This document shows positions 35,238 through 43,363 of a stretch of 64,000 nt of DNA, in pieces; the first letter of the stretch is position 1, and each line of letters starts with the position of its first letter. This stretch comes from Bacillus marasmi. GTDB lineage: Bacteria > Bacillota > Bacilli > Bacillales > Cytobacillaceae. Where the stretch lies: the NCBI RefSeq assembly GCF_902168435.1, contig NZ_LR656181.1, positions 1-64,000 of the forward strand, given 5' to 3'. The position numbers were made by a program, and so were the translations under genes. The notes beneath the pieces are model-generated. The model was not told the DNA's origin, made no database searches, and worked only from the letters and a program-made list of their open reading frames with translations.

Positions 35238-36566
35238 TTATTTTTTTATAAACTTAATCATAAATTCTGTCCCTACACCTATCTCGCTTTTTACTTCAAT
35301 TTTCCCACTATGTGCATCTACAATTGTTTTGGCAATGGATAGACCCAGACCAGAGCCATCTCTTTTTCTTGAGGAATCAGCTCGGTAAAAACGGTCGAAA
35401 ATATGAATGATTTCGTCTTGAGGAATTCCAGGTCCTGTGTCTTTAATGCTTAAAACGATTTCCCGTCCATGATTTGTTAATGAACAACTAATCTTTCCTT
35501 CCTTTGTATACCTCATAGCGTTGTCTAATAAAATATATAAAAGCTGTTGTATCCTTACCTTATCCCCCTTCATGACGATGCCAGTTTGGATACTCTCCTC
35601 GAGAGATAAATGTGATGGAACGATTCTTCTAAATCTATTCATCAAAGTGCTTAGCAGCAAGGATAAATCCAGTTCCTCTATTTCTAACTCGAAATTCCCC
35701 TGATCATTTCTTGCTAAAAACAGTAAATCATTCAATAATTTATTCATCATTTCAGATTCATTTTTAACATCCTCTAAAATCTCTTTTCCGAATGGACTTA
35801 AATTTTCCCGTTCCTCACTAGAAAGAACGTCTATTGAACTGTAGAAGATGCTCAAAGGGGTCCGTAGTTCATGTGATGCATCTGAAACAAACTTTTTTTG
35901 AGTGTTGAAGGCTCTCAAGATGGGTTTCATTGCCTGTCCAGCAAAGAAATTTCCCGCAAAAGCAAATAACAAACTGAACATTAGCGTCAGCAATAGCAAA
36001 ATCCATATGATATTTTGAATTAAGTGTTTTTCATCTGTAACATCCAATCCGATGGTAACACTTCCTATCTGATTCTGACCATCTTGAAGGCTATAACTGA
36101 TAATCAATAGATGGGACTTCTCCCATTCTATTTCGTTAATCATTTTGGAAGATTTTAAATGCAGGTTATTACGATAGATATAACGGGCTAATCCACTAAC
36201 CGCTTCCTCTCCCTTTACCAAATAGTGATTTTTATCAAATACGTAATAGAAAATTCCCCTATCCGGGTCATACTCTAGTTGATCCAATTCATGTTCATGA
36301 CTATTTCCAGATGCCTTATATTCTCGGTCGTCGTGTTCTTCTTCACCTTCATGTTCCTTATTAACTCTCTCAGAACGATTCTCATAAATATCTTCTATGA
36401 ATTCATGTTTTTCCTCTTCATAAAATCGGTCTAATTGTTCTATTTCCTGTTTTTTTATCGCTCCGGATATTAATAGATATAATACTATGATAAAAATAAT
36501 TAATATGAACAGCAGCGAACCTGTATAAAGCAGGTTAAGTTTTGATTTTACTCGATTAAATTCCAT
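35238..36566 (-). CDS. Sensor histidine kinase with acidic extracytoplasmic domain
   Basis: A 442-residue kinase. Membrane segments at about 10-33 and 180-205 enclose a sensor domain that includes a charged stretch rich in E, H, D and R (about 45-95). Then come the H-box FVSDASHELRTPLSIFYSSIDVL, N-box LLDNAMRYTKEG, and G boxes IKDTGPGIPQDE and GSGLGLSIAKTIV. The acidic/His stretch resembles that of the secreted protein at 32652, suggesting both meet the same cationic or metal signal. The start overlaps the response regulator by 11 nt. Confidence 0.93.
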   Translation of the reverse strand: MEFNRVKSKLNLLYTGSLLFILIIFIIVLYLLISGAIKKQEIEQLDRFYEEEKHEFIEDIYENRSERVNKEHEGEEEHDDREYKASGNSHEHELDQLEYDPDRGIFYYVFDKNHYLVKGEEAVSGLARYIYRNNLHLKSSKMINEIEWEKSHLLIISYSLQDGQNQIGSVTIGLDVTDEKHLIQNIIWILLLLTLMFSLLFAFAGNFFAGQAMKPILRAFNTQKKFVSDASHELRTPLSIFYSSIDVLSSEERENLSPFGKEILEDVKNESEMMNKLLNDLLFLARNDQGNFELEIEELDLSLLLSTLMNRFRRIVPSHLSLEESIQTGIVMKGDKVRIQQLLYILLDNAMRYTKEGKISCSLTNHGREIVLSIKDTGPGIPQDEIIHIFDRFYRADSSRKRDGSGLGLSIAKTIVDAHSGKIEVKSEIGVGTEFMIKFIKK

Positions 36567-37236
36567 TGCTATCCCTCAATTTATAGCCAACCCCTCGAAC
36601 GTTCTTAATAATGGAGGGCTTGCCAGGTTGGTCTACCTTTTTTCGCACAAGTTTTACTAAAGCATCTAGAGCATTTTCAGTTATATCAACTTCAAAACCC
36701 CAAATTCGATCAATAATAACATCTCTTGTCAGCACTTGGTGTTTGTTGCGTAGTAATAATTCTAATAGCTCATATTCTTTCTTTGATAGTTCAATTACAT
36801 GACCGTCTCGTTTTACAACATGTGTATTAAGATTCAATTGCAACTCGTTTGCTGTTAAAAATTCTTCAAAAGGCTTTGCAGTCCGTCGCGACAAGGCACG
36901 AAGTCTAGCTGCTAGCTCCTCATATTTAAACGGCTTAATTAAGTAATCATCTGCACCAGAGTCTAATCCTGTGACAACATCCTCCAATGAATCCTTGGCT
37001 GTTAGAAATAGTATCCCGCCTTTAAAGCCTTTTTTTCTAAGTCTTTCACATGTCTCAATTCCATTTAAAACAGGCATCATCCAATCAAGTATAATCACAT
37101 CATACTCTGTCAACATGGCATATTCATAGGCGCTCTGCCCGTCCTTAACCCAATCGACCCGGTTAAATTCCTTCTGCAGCAAATGAAGGATTAATTTCCC
37201 TAAACTTTCATCATCTTCTGCAAACAAAATATTCAT
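36556..37236 (-). CDS. OmpR-family response regulator
   Basis: 226 residues: receiver domain with the acidic pair AEDDES, phospho-acceptor in VIILDWMMPV, conserved LTAKD and KPF lysine (YLIKPFKYEEL), then a winged-helix DNA-binding domain (LSKKEYELLELLLRNKHQVLTRDVIIDRIWG, VRGVGYKL). ATG at 37236 follows GGAGAAGGTG. It forms a pair with the kinase at 35238. The ApbE/ferric-reductase cluster next to it is the likely target (inference). Confidence 0.94.
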   Translation of the reverse strand: MNILFAEDDESLGKLILHLLQKEFNRVDWVKDGQSAYEYAMLTEYDVIILDWMMPVLNGIETCERLRKKGFKGGILFLTAKDSLEDVVTGLDSGADDYLIKPFKYEELAARLRALSRRTAKPFEEFLTANELQLNLNTHVVKRDGHVIELSKKEYELLELLLRNKHQVLTRDVIIDRIWGFEVDITENALDALVKLVRKKVDQPGKPSIIKNVRGVGYKLRDSNGI

Positions 37237-37352
37237 AAAAATCCGCACCTTCTCCATTTTTCTATAAGAATATCAAAGAAATCTGAAAAAAGATTGAAAA
37301 ATTCTAAAAGGACGCAATCCTTATTGAATTGCGAAATGTTGTGTAATCCTAA

Positions 37353-37673
37353 TCAATCTTCTGCTAATTCTTCTTTTTGAACAATGCGCCAGTCATTTGC
37401 CAATAGTTTTTCGATATATTCATTGATACTCATTTCCTCTAATTCCAATACAAGTGGGTGTAGAGATACAAAGCATTCATTTTTTGCATAATTTAAAGTT
37501 ACTTTTACAACCTCGTATCCATTATGAAACCTTGAGTCAAATCCTGGATCATCGATAATATCACCTTGAACAGGGCGAATTGTTGATTCAAATGTTTTCA
37601 TCATTAGTTCAGCACGATTAGTTTCTTGTTGTTCCTTTGTAGATGTAAGAAAAATGATCATTTTGATTTTCAT
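37353..37673 (-). CDS. Uncharacterised soluble protein
   Basis: A 106-residue protein with no family I can name. It has a mixed alpha/beta pattern: IKMIIFLTST, then RPVQGDIIDDPGFDSRFHNGYEVVKVTLNY and a C-terminal helix LEEMSINEYIEKLLANDWRIV. ATG follows TTAGGAGC. It is downstream of the DUF1697 gene by 23 nt on the same strand, so probably co-transcribed. Confidence 0.65.
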   Translation of the reverse strand: MKIKMIIFLTSTKEQQETNRAELMMKTFESTIRPVQGDIIDDPGFDSRFHNGYEVVKVTLNYAKNECFVSLHPLVLELEEMSINEYIEKLLANDWRIVQKEELAED

Positions 37674-37696
37674 ATTGTTGCTCCTAATCGGTTTAT

Positions 37697-38248
37697 TTAA
37701 TTTCGTGAGTTTTGCGCTTGCATCAGTTCATATATCTTCCGTGCGGTGTTGACATTTCTTACGGTAACTTGTTTATATATCTTTGAACCAACAATCTTTG
37801 ACTTTCCACTTTTCGTTACATCCTGCTTGTCAATTGACCATAGGATTGCACCTGGGACATATATGACATGATCAATATTTGGTTTAATGACTAAATTTTC
37901 AAGGACGGATTCATCATCAATTTCGTCCCATAAAAACATGACATCACTAGACATCTCTTTATCATTTTTCCATATATCCGGAATAGCATTAATGATACCG
38001 CGGACATCATCAACACTACGAATAACTACTTTAATTTGTAATCGGAAATCAGTATGTATCGCTTCTTCCAAAACTCGTGATAATTCAGTTTTTGATACGT
38101 CCTCGAATGAAAATATAATATTACCTGTATTGATATAGGTCAGCACATCATTCATCCCGACCTTTTCAAAAGTTTGTTTGAGTAGCTTCATGTCTATTTT
38201 ATTTTTTCCACCGACATTAATGCCGCGAAGAAGTGCAATAAAAATCAT
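37697..38248 (-). CDS. DUF1697 protein
   Basis: 183 residues with the DUF1697 hallmarks: IFIALLRGINVGGKNKIDMKLLKQTFEKVGMNDVLTYINTGNIIF, then VMFLWDEIDDESVLENL and the C-terminal KQDVTKSGKSKIVGSKIYKQVTVRNVNTARKIYELM. The family is widespread and of unknown function. ATG at 38248 follows AAAGGATGG. It is divergent from the Mef-like exporter leader. Confidence 0.88.
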   Translation of the reverse strand: MIFIALLRGINVGGKNKIDMKLLKQTFEKVGMNDVLTYINTGNIIFSFEDVSKTELSRVLEEAIHTDFRLQIKVVIRSVDDVRGIINAIPDIWKNDKEMSSDVMFLWDEIDDESVLENLVIKPNIDHVIYVPGAILWSIDKQDVTKSGKSKIVGSKIYKQVTVRNVNTARKIYELMQAQNSRN

Positions 38249-38317
38249 ATCCACCATCCTTTCGATTAGTTTCAGTATAACACTTTACTATACTCAGATA
38301 TTATTCTAGTGCTATCA

Positions 38318-38346
38318 TTGACAGAATGAAAACGGCACAATATAAT
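38318..38346 (+). promoter_or_regulatory. Consensus sigma-A promoter of the Mef-like gene leader
   Basis: TTGACA (38318-38323), exactly 17 bases, then TATAAT (38341-38346). Transcription should start near 38353, about 350 nt before the exporter start codon. Confidence 0.85.
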
Positions 38347-38386
38347 AACCTAGTACTTTTTATTATTTTAGGAGGATTATTAAAAA

Positions 38387-38428
38387 ATGACACACTCGAT
38401 GAGATTACGTTTCCCTACTTTGAACTAG
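38387..38428 (+). CDS. ErmD-type leader peptide (macrolide-responsive)
   Basis: AGGAGG followed by ATG opens a 13-codon frame encoding MTHSMRLRFPTLN and a TAG. As I recall it, the leader peptide of ermD (B. licheniformis) begins with exactly this sequence. Its Arg-Leu-Arg motif makes macrolide- or ketolide-bound ribosomes stall, which induces the downstream methylase. Here the same peptide stands before an efflux gene with hairpins in between, so stalling should control read-through or translation of the exporter. Confidence 0.88.
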   Translation: MTHSMRLRFPTLN

Positions 38429-38448
38429 TAATTGAATATGTTCAAAGG

Positions 38449-38495
38449 CTCTGTTTGTATATACAGAGTAAACGGGATAGGTCTGTCCTTTTTTA
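38449..38495 (+). promoter_or_regulatory. First attenuator hairpins after the leader peptide
   Basis: CTCTGT/ACAGAG form one stem (38449-38468). GGATAG/CTGTCC followed by TTTTTT (about 38475-38495) form a weak terminator. They start only 20 nt beyond the leader stop, within reach of a stalled ribosome's influence. Confidence 0.6.
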
Positions 38496-38648
38496 ATAAT
38501 CTTCATTTTAATCAACACATAAAATGAATAGATTCGGATTTTAATACCTTTCTTATTTTTTGTGTAATTTCCCTTCTTTGACTTGGAGGGAAGTTTATTT
38601 GGTGATCTCTACCTTATAACACAAATCATTATGATCCCCTTACTCTCA

Positions 38649-38677
38649 ATCACAGACAAGCTGTCTGTGATTTTTTT
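38649..38677 (+). terminator. Attenuator terminator in the Mef-like leader
   Basis: ATCACAGACA pairs with TGTCTGTGAT across a three-base loop, followed by seven T. It lies only 30 nt before the exporter start, inside the same transcript as the leader peptide, so full-length mRNA requires antitermination. Confidence 0.85.
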
Positions 38678-38706
38678 ATTTTTCATTTAATTCGGAGGGA
38701 TTTATT

Positions 38707-39897
38707 ATGCTAAATAATAATTGGAAACGTAAATTTATAGCCATATATACAGGACAGTTCTTTTCATTACTTAGTAGTGCAGCTGTTCAATTTAGTATTA
38801 TTTGGTGGTTAACTGATACATCGGGCTCACCACTTGTATTAACACTTGCAGGACTCGCTGGCTTCTTACCGCAAGCATTGGTTGGTCCTATCGCTGGAAC
38901 ACTGACAGATCGATACTCTCGTAAAATGATGATGATTTTAGCAGATATGACTGTTGCTCTTGGCAGTATCCTATTGATTATTTCAATCTATTTTAGTGAA
39001 CCAAGTATTTCCCTAGTACTGCTTGTCCTAAGCATCCGATCACTTGCTACCGCTTTTCATATGCCAGCATTTCAAGCATCGATTCCATTGCTTGCGCCAG
39101 AAGAGTATCTTACAAACGTTGCTGGCTGGGGACAAACAGTGAGTTCGCTTTCTAATATTGCTGGACCAGCAGTTGGGTTATCTTTGCTGGCAGTTAGTTC
39201 ACTACAATGGGTGTTATTACTTGATGTTTTTGGAGCTGTAATAGCTAGTGGTGTATTACTATTTGTTCATATTCCGCGAGCACCAAAATCTAAAGAACAG
39301 CTAACTCACAACTTTTTTGCAGAAATGAAGGAAGGCTATCAGGCAATCGTAAAACATCCTGTCATCCTGAAGCTTACCATAACGATGACCGTTGTTGCGC
39401 TTTTATTCATTCCACTGGGAACGTACTTTCCACTCATTACACGTAACCATTTTGGAAAAGGTGTTGTAGAAGCAGGAATCGTTGAGATGGTCTTTGCGAT
39501 TGGTTTAATTGCAGGCGGTTCATTATTAGGAGTAATAGGGGAACGCTTTGAAAAAGTCAAAACAATGGCTGTTGGCATGTTGTTAATGGGAATCGCTTTA
39601 TTCATAACTGGATGGCTCCCCCATTCCCTATTTTATATATTTATTGTCTTAAGCGGATTAATTGGCTTGTCTGGACCTTTATTTTCAGCTCCATTCTATG
39701 CCTTTATTCAAACAGAGATACAACCACACCTACTTGGACGGGTATTTAGTTTTGTAACAAGCGTCTCATTACTGGCAACACCAATAGGTTACGCACTAGC
39801 TGGAATCATTATCGAATTTACTAGTGTTGCCTCATTATTTACGATAGCTGGTGGCTTTATTATTTTGAATGCAGTTATAACATTAAAAGTAAAATAG
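38707..39897 (+). CDS. Mef-like macrolide efflux MFS transporter
   Basis: A 396-residue, twelve-segment DHA3 transporter that follows Mef(A)/Mef(E): NNWKRKFIAIYTGQFFSLLSSA at the N-terminus (Mef has NNWKRKFYAIWAGQ), GPIAGTLTDRYSRKMMMILAD, IRSLATAFHMPAFQASIPLLAPEEYLTNVAGW and LLGRVFSFVTSVSLLATPIG. GGAGGG lies seven nt before the ATG. Mef pumps expel 14- and 15-membered macrolides and normally pair with the ABC-F protein Msr(D), which is absent here. The ErmD-type leader and attenuator upstream support macrolides as inducer and probable substrate. Confidence 0.87.
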   Translation: MLNNNWKRKFIAIYTGQFFSLLSSAAVQFSIIWWLTDTSGSPLVLTLAGLAGFLPQALVGPIAGTLTDRYSRKMMMILADMTVALGSILLIISIYFSEPSISLVLLVLSIRSLATAFHMPAFQASIPLLAPEEYLTNVAGWGQTVSSLSNIAGPAVGLSLLAVSSLQWVLLLDVFGAVIASGVLLFVHIPRAPKSKEQLTHNFFAEMKEGYQAIVKHPVILKLTITMTVVALLFIPLGTYFPLITRNHFGKGVVEAGIVEMVFAIGLIAGGSLLGVIGERFEKVKTMAVGMLLMGIALFITGWLPHSLFYIFIVLSGLIGLSGPLFSAPFYAFIQTEIQPHLLGRVFSFVTSVSLLATPIGYALAGIIIEFTSVASLFTIAGGFIILNAVITLKVK

Positions 39898-39921
39898 GAG
39901 AAAAGAGGAGTGAGGGAGAAA

Positions 39922-40761
39922 TTAAAACTTTCTCCCGCCTCCTCCAATTCCTCCACCTGAACCACCAGAAAAAGAACCTCCGCTATTATTATTATTGTTA
40001 TTTTGGATCTTTTGCTGGGTCACAATCGTATTGTAATGTTGGTCTCTTTTTTTCGTTATGACAAAGGAATCACCTTGTAAATAAGTACTAGCCGTAACAG
40101 TTGAGCGCCCCTTATTCCCCATCGCCATAATCCCCACCACTATTCCGCCAATAGCGAGTGAGATGAGTAAATAGATTCCAATTTTATCAAACATGCTTAG
40201 TTCTATTGATGAACTTCCATTCCCCTCCTCTGTATTATCATAGCCAGAGTCCCCAGACGAATCATTGATTGAATTTGCTGGAGCTCCAGCTGCCATGATT
40301 TTTTCCACTTCATCGAGGAAAAGATGAACACTTTCGCTATACTTCCCATCAGCTAAGGACGGATATACAAGGTCGAGTAATTCATCAACTCTACTAGCAT
40401 CAATATAATTTGTACCCTTATCTCTTGTAAAAATATAAACTTCCCGTTCATCCATATTAATTAAATACAGAACACCGTCTAGCGTCCCTTGATAGCCAAA
40501 CCCATGTTCCTCATAATAATCTAGAGCATATTGACTAGAAGCCTTATCCTGACTATCGTCGGTTGTCACAATCACAATATCCATTTGAGTTTGGTCAGAT
40601 AAAGCGAGTGCTTTTTCATTTATTTCAGCGCGTTCTTGTTCTGACAATAAATTGGCATCATCATAAACCTTTTCATAGTTTGCTAGAACATTTGTCGAGA
40701 TTAGTAATAACCACATAAAAAAAACAACCTGCATGATGAAGGACTTTTTACTTTTTACCAT
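39922..40761 (-). CDS. ydjH: YdjH-like TPM-domain membrane protein
   Basis: 279 residues: signal sequence, TPM domain (YEKVYDDANLLSEQERAEINEKALALSDQTQMDIVIVTTDDSQ, YDYYEEHGFG-type region, VYIFTRDKGTNYID), a membrane segment near 195-215, and a Gly/Ser-rich tail (GGSFSGGSGGGIGGGGRKF). In B. subtilis YdjH acts with YdjG and YdjI in a PspA-linked envelope-stress membrane complex. ATG at 40761 follows GGAGGG and overlaps the end of the ydjG-like gene by 7 nt. Confidence 0.85.
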   Translation of the reverse strand: MVKSKKSFIMQVVFFMWLLLISTNVLANYEKVYDDANLLSEQERAEINEKALALSDQTQMDIVIVTTDDSQDKASSQYALDYYEEHGFGYQGTLDGVLYLINMDEREVYIFTRDKGTNYIDASRVDELLDLVYPSLADGKYSESVHLFLDEVEKIMAAGAPANSINDSSGDSGYDNTEEGNGSSSIELSMFDKIGIYLLISLAIGGIVVGIMAMGNKGRSTVTASTYLQGDSFVITKKRDQHYNTIVTQQKIQNNNNNNSGGSFSGGSGGGIGGGGRKF

Positions 40762-41825
40762 AAAAATTGCCCTCCAATCATTAACATGACAAATGTACTG
40801 GCCGAAATCGCACCAAACCACGAAGCTGCTCTACCGGCACTTATCGGCAGCTTTCCGGAGATTTTTCCAGTCTGGCCGTTCATCGCAAACATATAAGTCT
40901 TTCCATTAAATTGATAGGTAAACATCCAAACCGGCAACAATACATATGTTGCCTCGACCTGTTTTAATTTTATATCGGAACTACTGACCGTAACGGAACT
41001 GTAGCCTTGGATTGTGTCACGCAACAACGAAGTCATGTTGTTACGAATGATCTTGGAAACTCTGTTGTACACATCGTTTTGATCCATGTCATATTTTTCT
41101 GCTAAAAATCCAGATAAGTAAGACATGGAAAAATCAGTTAAATCTTTATAGTCATACGGTTCAAGGATACTCATTAACTCATCATCCATTTTTTTCGAGC
41201 CATCTGCCGGTACGTCTTGGAAAATCGCTTTCCCTTCACGGAGAATATGATAATACTTCGTTTCGGTATAGCGGGTATCCCCACTTGTATATGAGCGAAC
41301 TATAGTGGCTTCCCCACTGACTTCTCCATTTGATTGACAATCAAACAACCAAAACGGCACATAGATTCCAGAAAGCTTTTCGAGCTCAGATGTCGATGTG
41401 AATTTTTTTGAAAGAAGAGGTTTCTTCTTACACCAAGCTTTAAAGATCTCTGTCGCTTTATCTCGATTAAATTTAAACGGAATAACCTTTTCGGGACGAT
41501 ATTCCCCTTCCAACCTTCGTGGGATGATGGTCGGATTATGGCAATAATAGCAAAAGGTTGCAACTGTTGTTTCATCCGTCACAATCTCAGCACCACAGCT
41601 TTCACATGAATATCCCATTGCCTTTTCATGAAATTCTTGATCTTGCTCTTGTAATGTGTTAGAACTAGCTGACGCTTCGGTCACTGATTGCTCATTGTGA
41701 ATAAAATTACGAACATCTTGTTCGCTAAATTTACTCATACAATAATCACAAGTCCAGTTTTGAGATTCTGCCTTAAACGCTAGTGGTCCACCACAATTAA
41801 TACACTTGTAAACGATTACCCCCAC
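40755..41825 (-). CDS. ydjG: YdjG-like zinc-ribbon membrane protein
   Basis: About 356 residues with two N-terminal zinc ribbons (YKCINCGGPLAF with CDYCMS; YSCESCGAEIV with CYYCHNP) and a hydrophobic C-terminal end, like YdjG of B. subtilis. The middle (IYVPFWLFDCQSNGEVSGEA, VTVSSSDIKLKQVEATYVLLPVWMFTYQFNGKTYMFAMNGQTGKISGKLP) is the conserved core. GTG at 41825 is the best-placed start after AGAGGTG. It is the second gene of the ydjI-ydjG-ydjH-like operon. Confidence 0.85.
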   Translation of the reverse strand: MGVIVYKCINCGGPLAFKAESQNWTCDYCMSKFSEQDVRNFIHNEQSVTEASASSNTLQEQDQEFHEKAMGYSCESCGAEIVTDETTVATFCYYCHNPTIIPRRLEGEYRPEKVIPFKFNRDKATEIFKAWCKKKPLLSKKFTSTSELEKLSGIYVPFWLFDCQSNGEVSGEATIVRSYTSGDTRYTETKYYHILREGKAIFQDVPADGSKKMDDELMSILEPYDYKDLTDFSMSYLSGFLAEKYDMDQNDVYNRVSKIIRNNMTSLLRDTIQGYSSVTVSSSDIKLKQVEATYVLLPVWMFTYQFNGKTYMFAMNGQTGKISGKLPISAGRAASWFGAISASTFVMLMIGGQFLW

Positions 41826-41846
41826 ACCAATCACCTCTTGGCTAGC

Positions 41847-43145
41847 TTAAAATTTTGTTCCACACTCCGGACAGAACTTCATGTTTGCAGTTTCGGGCTT
41901 CACGAAACCACATTGTTTACATGACTCAATTTCGGGCCTTTTGTTTCCGCAATTCGAGCAGAATTTCCCATTGTTTTTTTGGCCACAATCACATGTCCAG
42001 GTGTCCTTTTGTGGCTTTGGTGATCCGCACTCAGAACAAAATTTACCACCATTACGATGACCACATTTGCATTCCCATAATTCAGGTGAAGGCATGTTAG
42101 CAGGCGCAGCATCTTTTACATTTTGGGCATTTTGGGCCTGTTGCTGCATTTGCATCCGATTCGTTTCTGCTGCATCCTTCATAAAACCTCCAGCGCCTTG
42201 CATCCCCATTCCCATGCCGATAAACCCATTCATTGCGCCGCCACTATCATTCGAACCAGCCGCTTCAAGCCCACGCGCAATTGCGCCCTGGATATAACCT
42301 TCTCTTACAGATGGATCCTGAAGCATAGCACCTTGGTTTCTCATATTGATTAATTTCTGCGATTGCTCATCGTACGTAATACTATTGATTCCGACTGACT
42401 CCACGTGCATGCCACGAAGTCGATTCCAGTCTTCATCTAAAACATTAGCCATATATTTCGCTAATTCCATGCCACGGGATGTGACATAAGAAATCCGAAT
42501 CCCGTCACTGGACATTTGGTTAATTGCTGTTTGTAATGCATTCATAAATTCAGCTAAATACTGTGCATTAATTTCCTGAATATCGACTTGTTCTTTATTT
42601 CTAGGAATGGCTTCCTTAAAAGTCTTCAGTGGATCCACGATTTTGATTGAATAGGTTCCATGTGCTCGTAAAAATAATTCAGCGTTATAAAAACGATCGA
42701 AATAATTAATCGGATTCCGAGTCCCAAACTTAATCCCTTTAATTTCTTGAAGATTAATAAAATACGCTTTTTGCGATGATGACGGGACTCCTCCAAACTT
42801 AATTCGATTAAACGTCTCCATAACTGCTTCATCAAGTTGCCCATTAAATAGCGATGGTGCAGATGAATTCGCGACCTGGTAATACCCTGCTTCAGCTGTA
42901 TAGTCAATAATTCTTCCACCATCAACCAATAGCATGAATTGATTTGGTTGGACATGGATAATAGAGCCATTTGAAATAGTCGTATCCGTCCCCTTCACAT
43001 TATGATTACGTCTATCCTTAGCCCGAAATTTCACTCCAACTGACATCACCGTCGTATCACTCATCTCTTGCGGTGCAATTACCTCCAACCACTGGTCAGC
43101 AAATCCTCCACGCACAGCATCCACGGCAGCTTTAATAATCCCCAT
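41847..43145 (-). CDS. ydjI: YdjI-like SPFH-domain protein with C-terminal zinc ribbons
   Basis: 432 residues. The N-terminal 300 are a YdjI-type SPFH domain (IIKAAVDAVRGGFADQWLEVIAPQEMSDTTVMSVGVKFRAKD, then SDGIRISYVTSRGMELAKYMANVLDEDWNRLRGMHVESVGINSITYDEQ). A Gly/Met/Gln-rich linker follows, then three zinc-ribbon-like CxC/CxxC units (WECKCGHRNGGKFCSECG, WTCDCGQKNNGKFCSNCG, CKQCGF with FCPECG). B. subtilis YdjI is shorter and has fewer ribbons. Start ATG after GGAGG. It is first in the operon; pspA, which leads the B. subtilis operon, is missing. Confidence 0.87.
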   Translation of the reverse strand: MGIIKAAVDAVRGGFADQWLEVIAPQEMSDTTVMSVGVKFRAKDRRNHNVKGTDTTISNGSIIHVQPNQFMLLVDGGRIIDYTAEAGYYQVANSSAPSLFNGQLDEAVMETFNRIKFGGVPSSSQKAYFINLQEIKGIKFGTRNPINYFDRFYNAELFLRAHGTYSIKIVDPLKTFKEAIPRNKEQVDIQEINAQYLAEFMNALQTAINQMSSDGIRISYVTSRGMELAKYMANVLDEDWNRLRGMHVESVGINSITYDEQSQKLINMRNQGAMLQDPSVREGYIQGAIARGLEAAGSNDSGGAMNGFIGMGMGMQGAGGFMKDAAETNRMQMQQQAQNAQNVKDAAPANMPSPELWECKCGHRNGGKFCSECGSPKPQKDTWTCDCGQKNNGKFCSNCGNKRPEIESCKQCGFVKPETANMKFCPECGTKF

Positions 43146-43363
43146 CCATTCATCCTCCACTTCTATATGTAATCAGTATTTTCATAGGAATTTGATGAAA
43201 TATTTCCATCTCTATAAGTATAACATTCGAAATTTATAAAATGACCGAAACATAAAAGCTGTCTGTATCAATGACATTTAAGCACATAACATATTTCCTG
43301 TTGTGTTGATAAATACTACATTTACCATTTGAAATTTTGCAAGGTTAGGTGGACAGCAATTCA

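Noticed and set aside
39906-39945. GGAGTGAGGGAGAAA/TTTCTCCCGCCTCC hairpin at the Mef-like/ydjH-like convergence as a terminator
   Set aside because: The stem is good but there is no T-run on either strand and one arm encodes the glycine-rich tail of the TPM protein.
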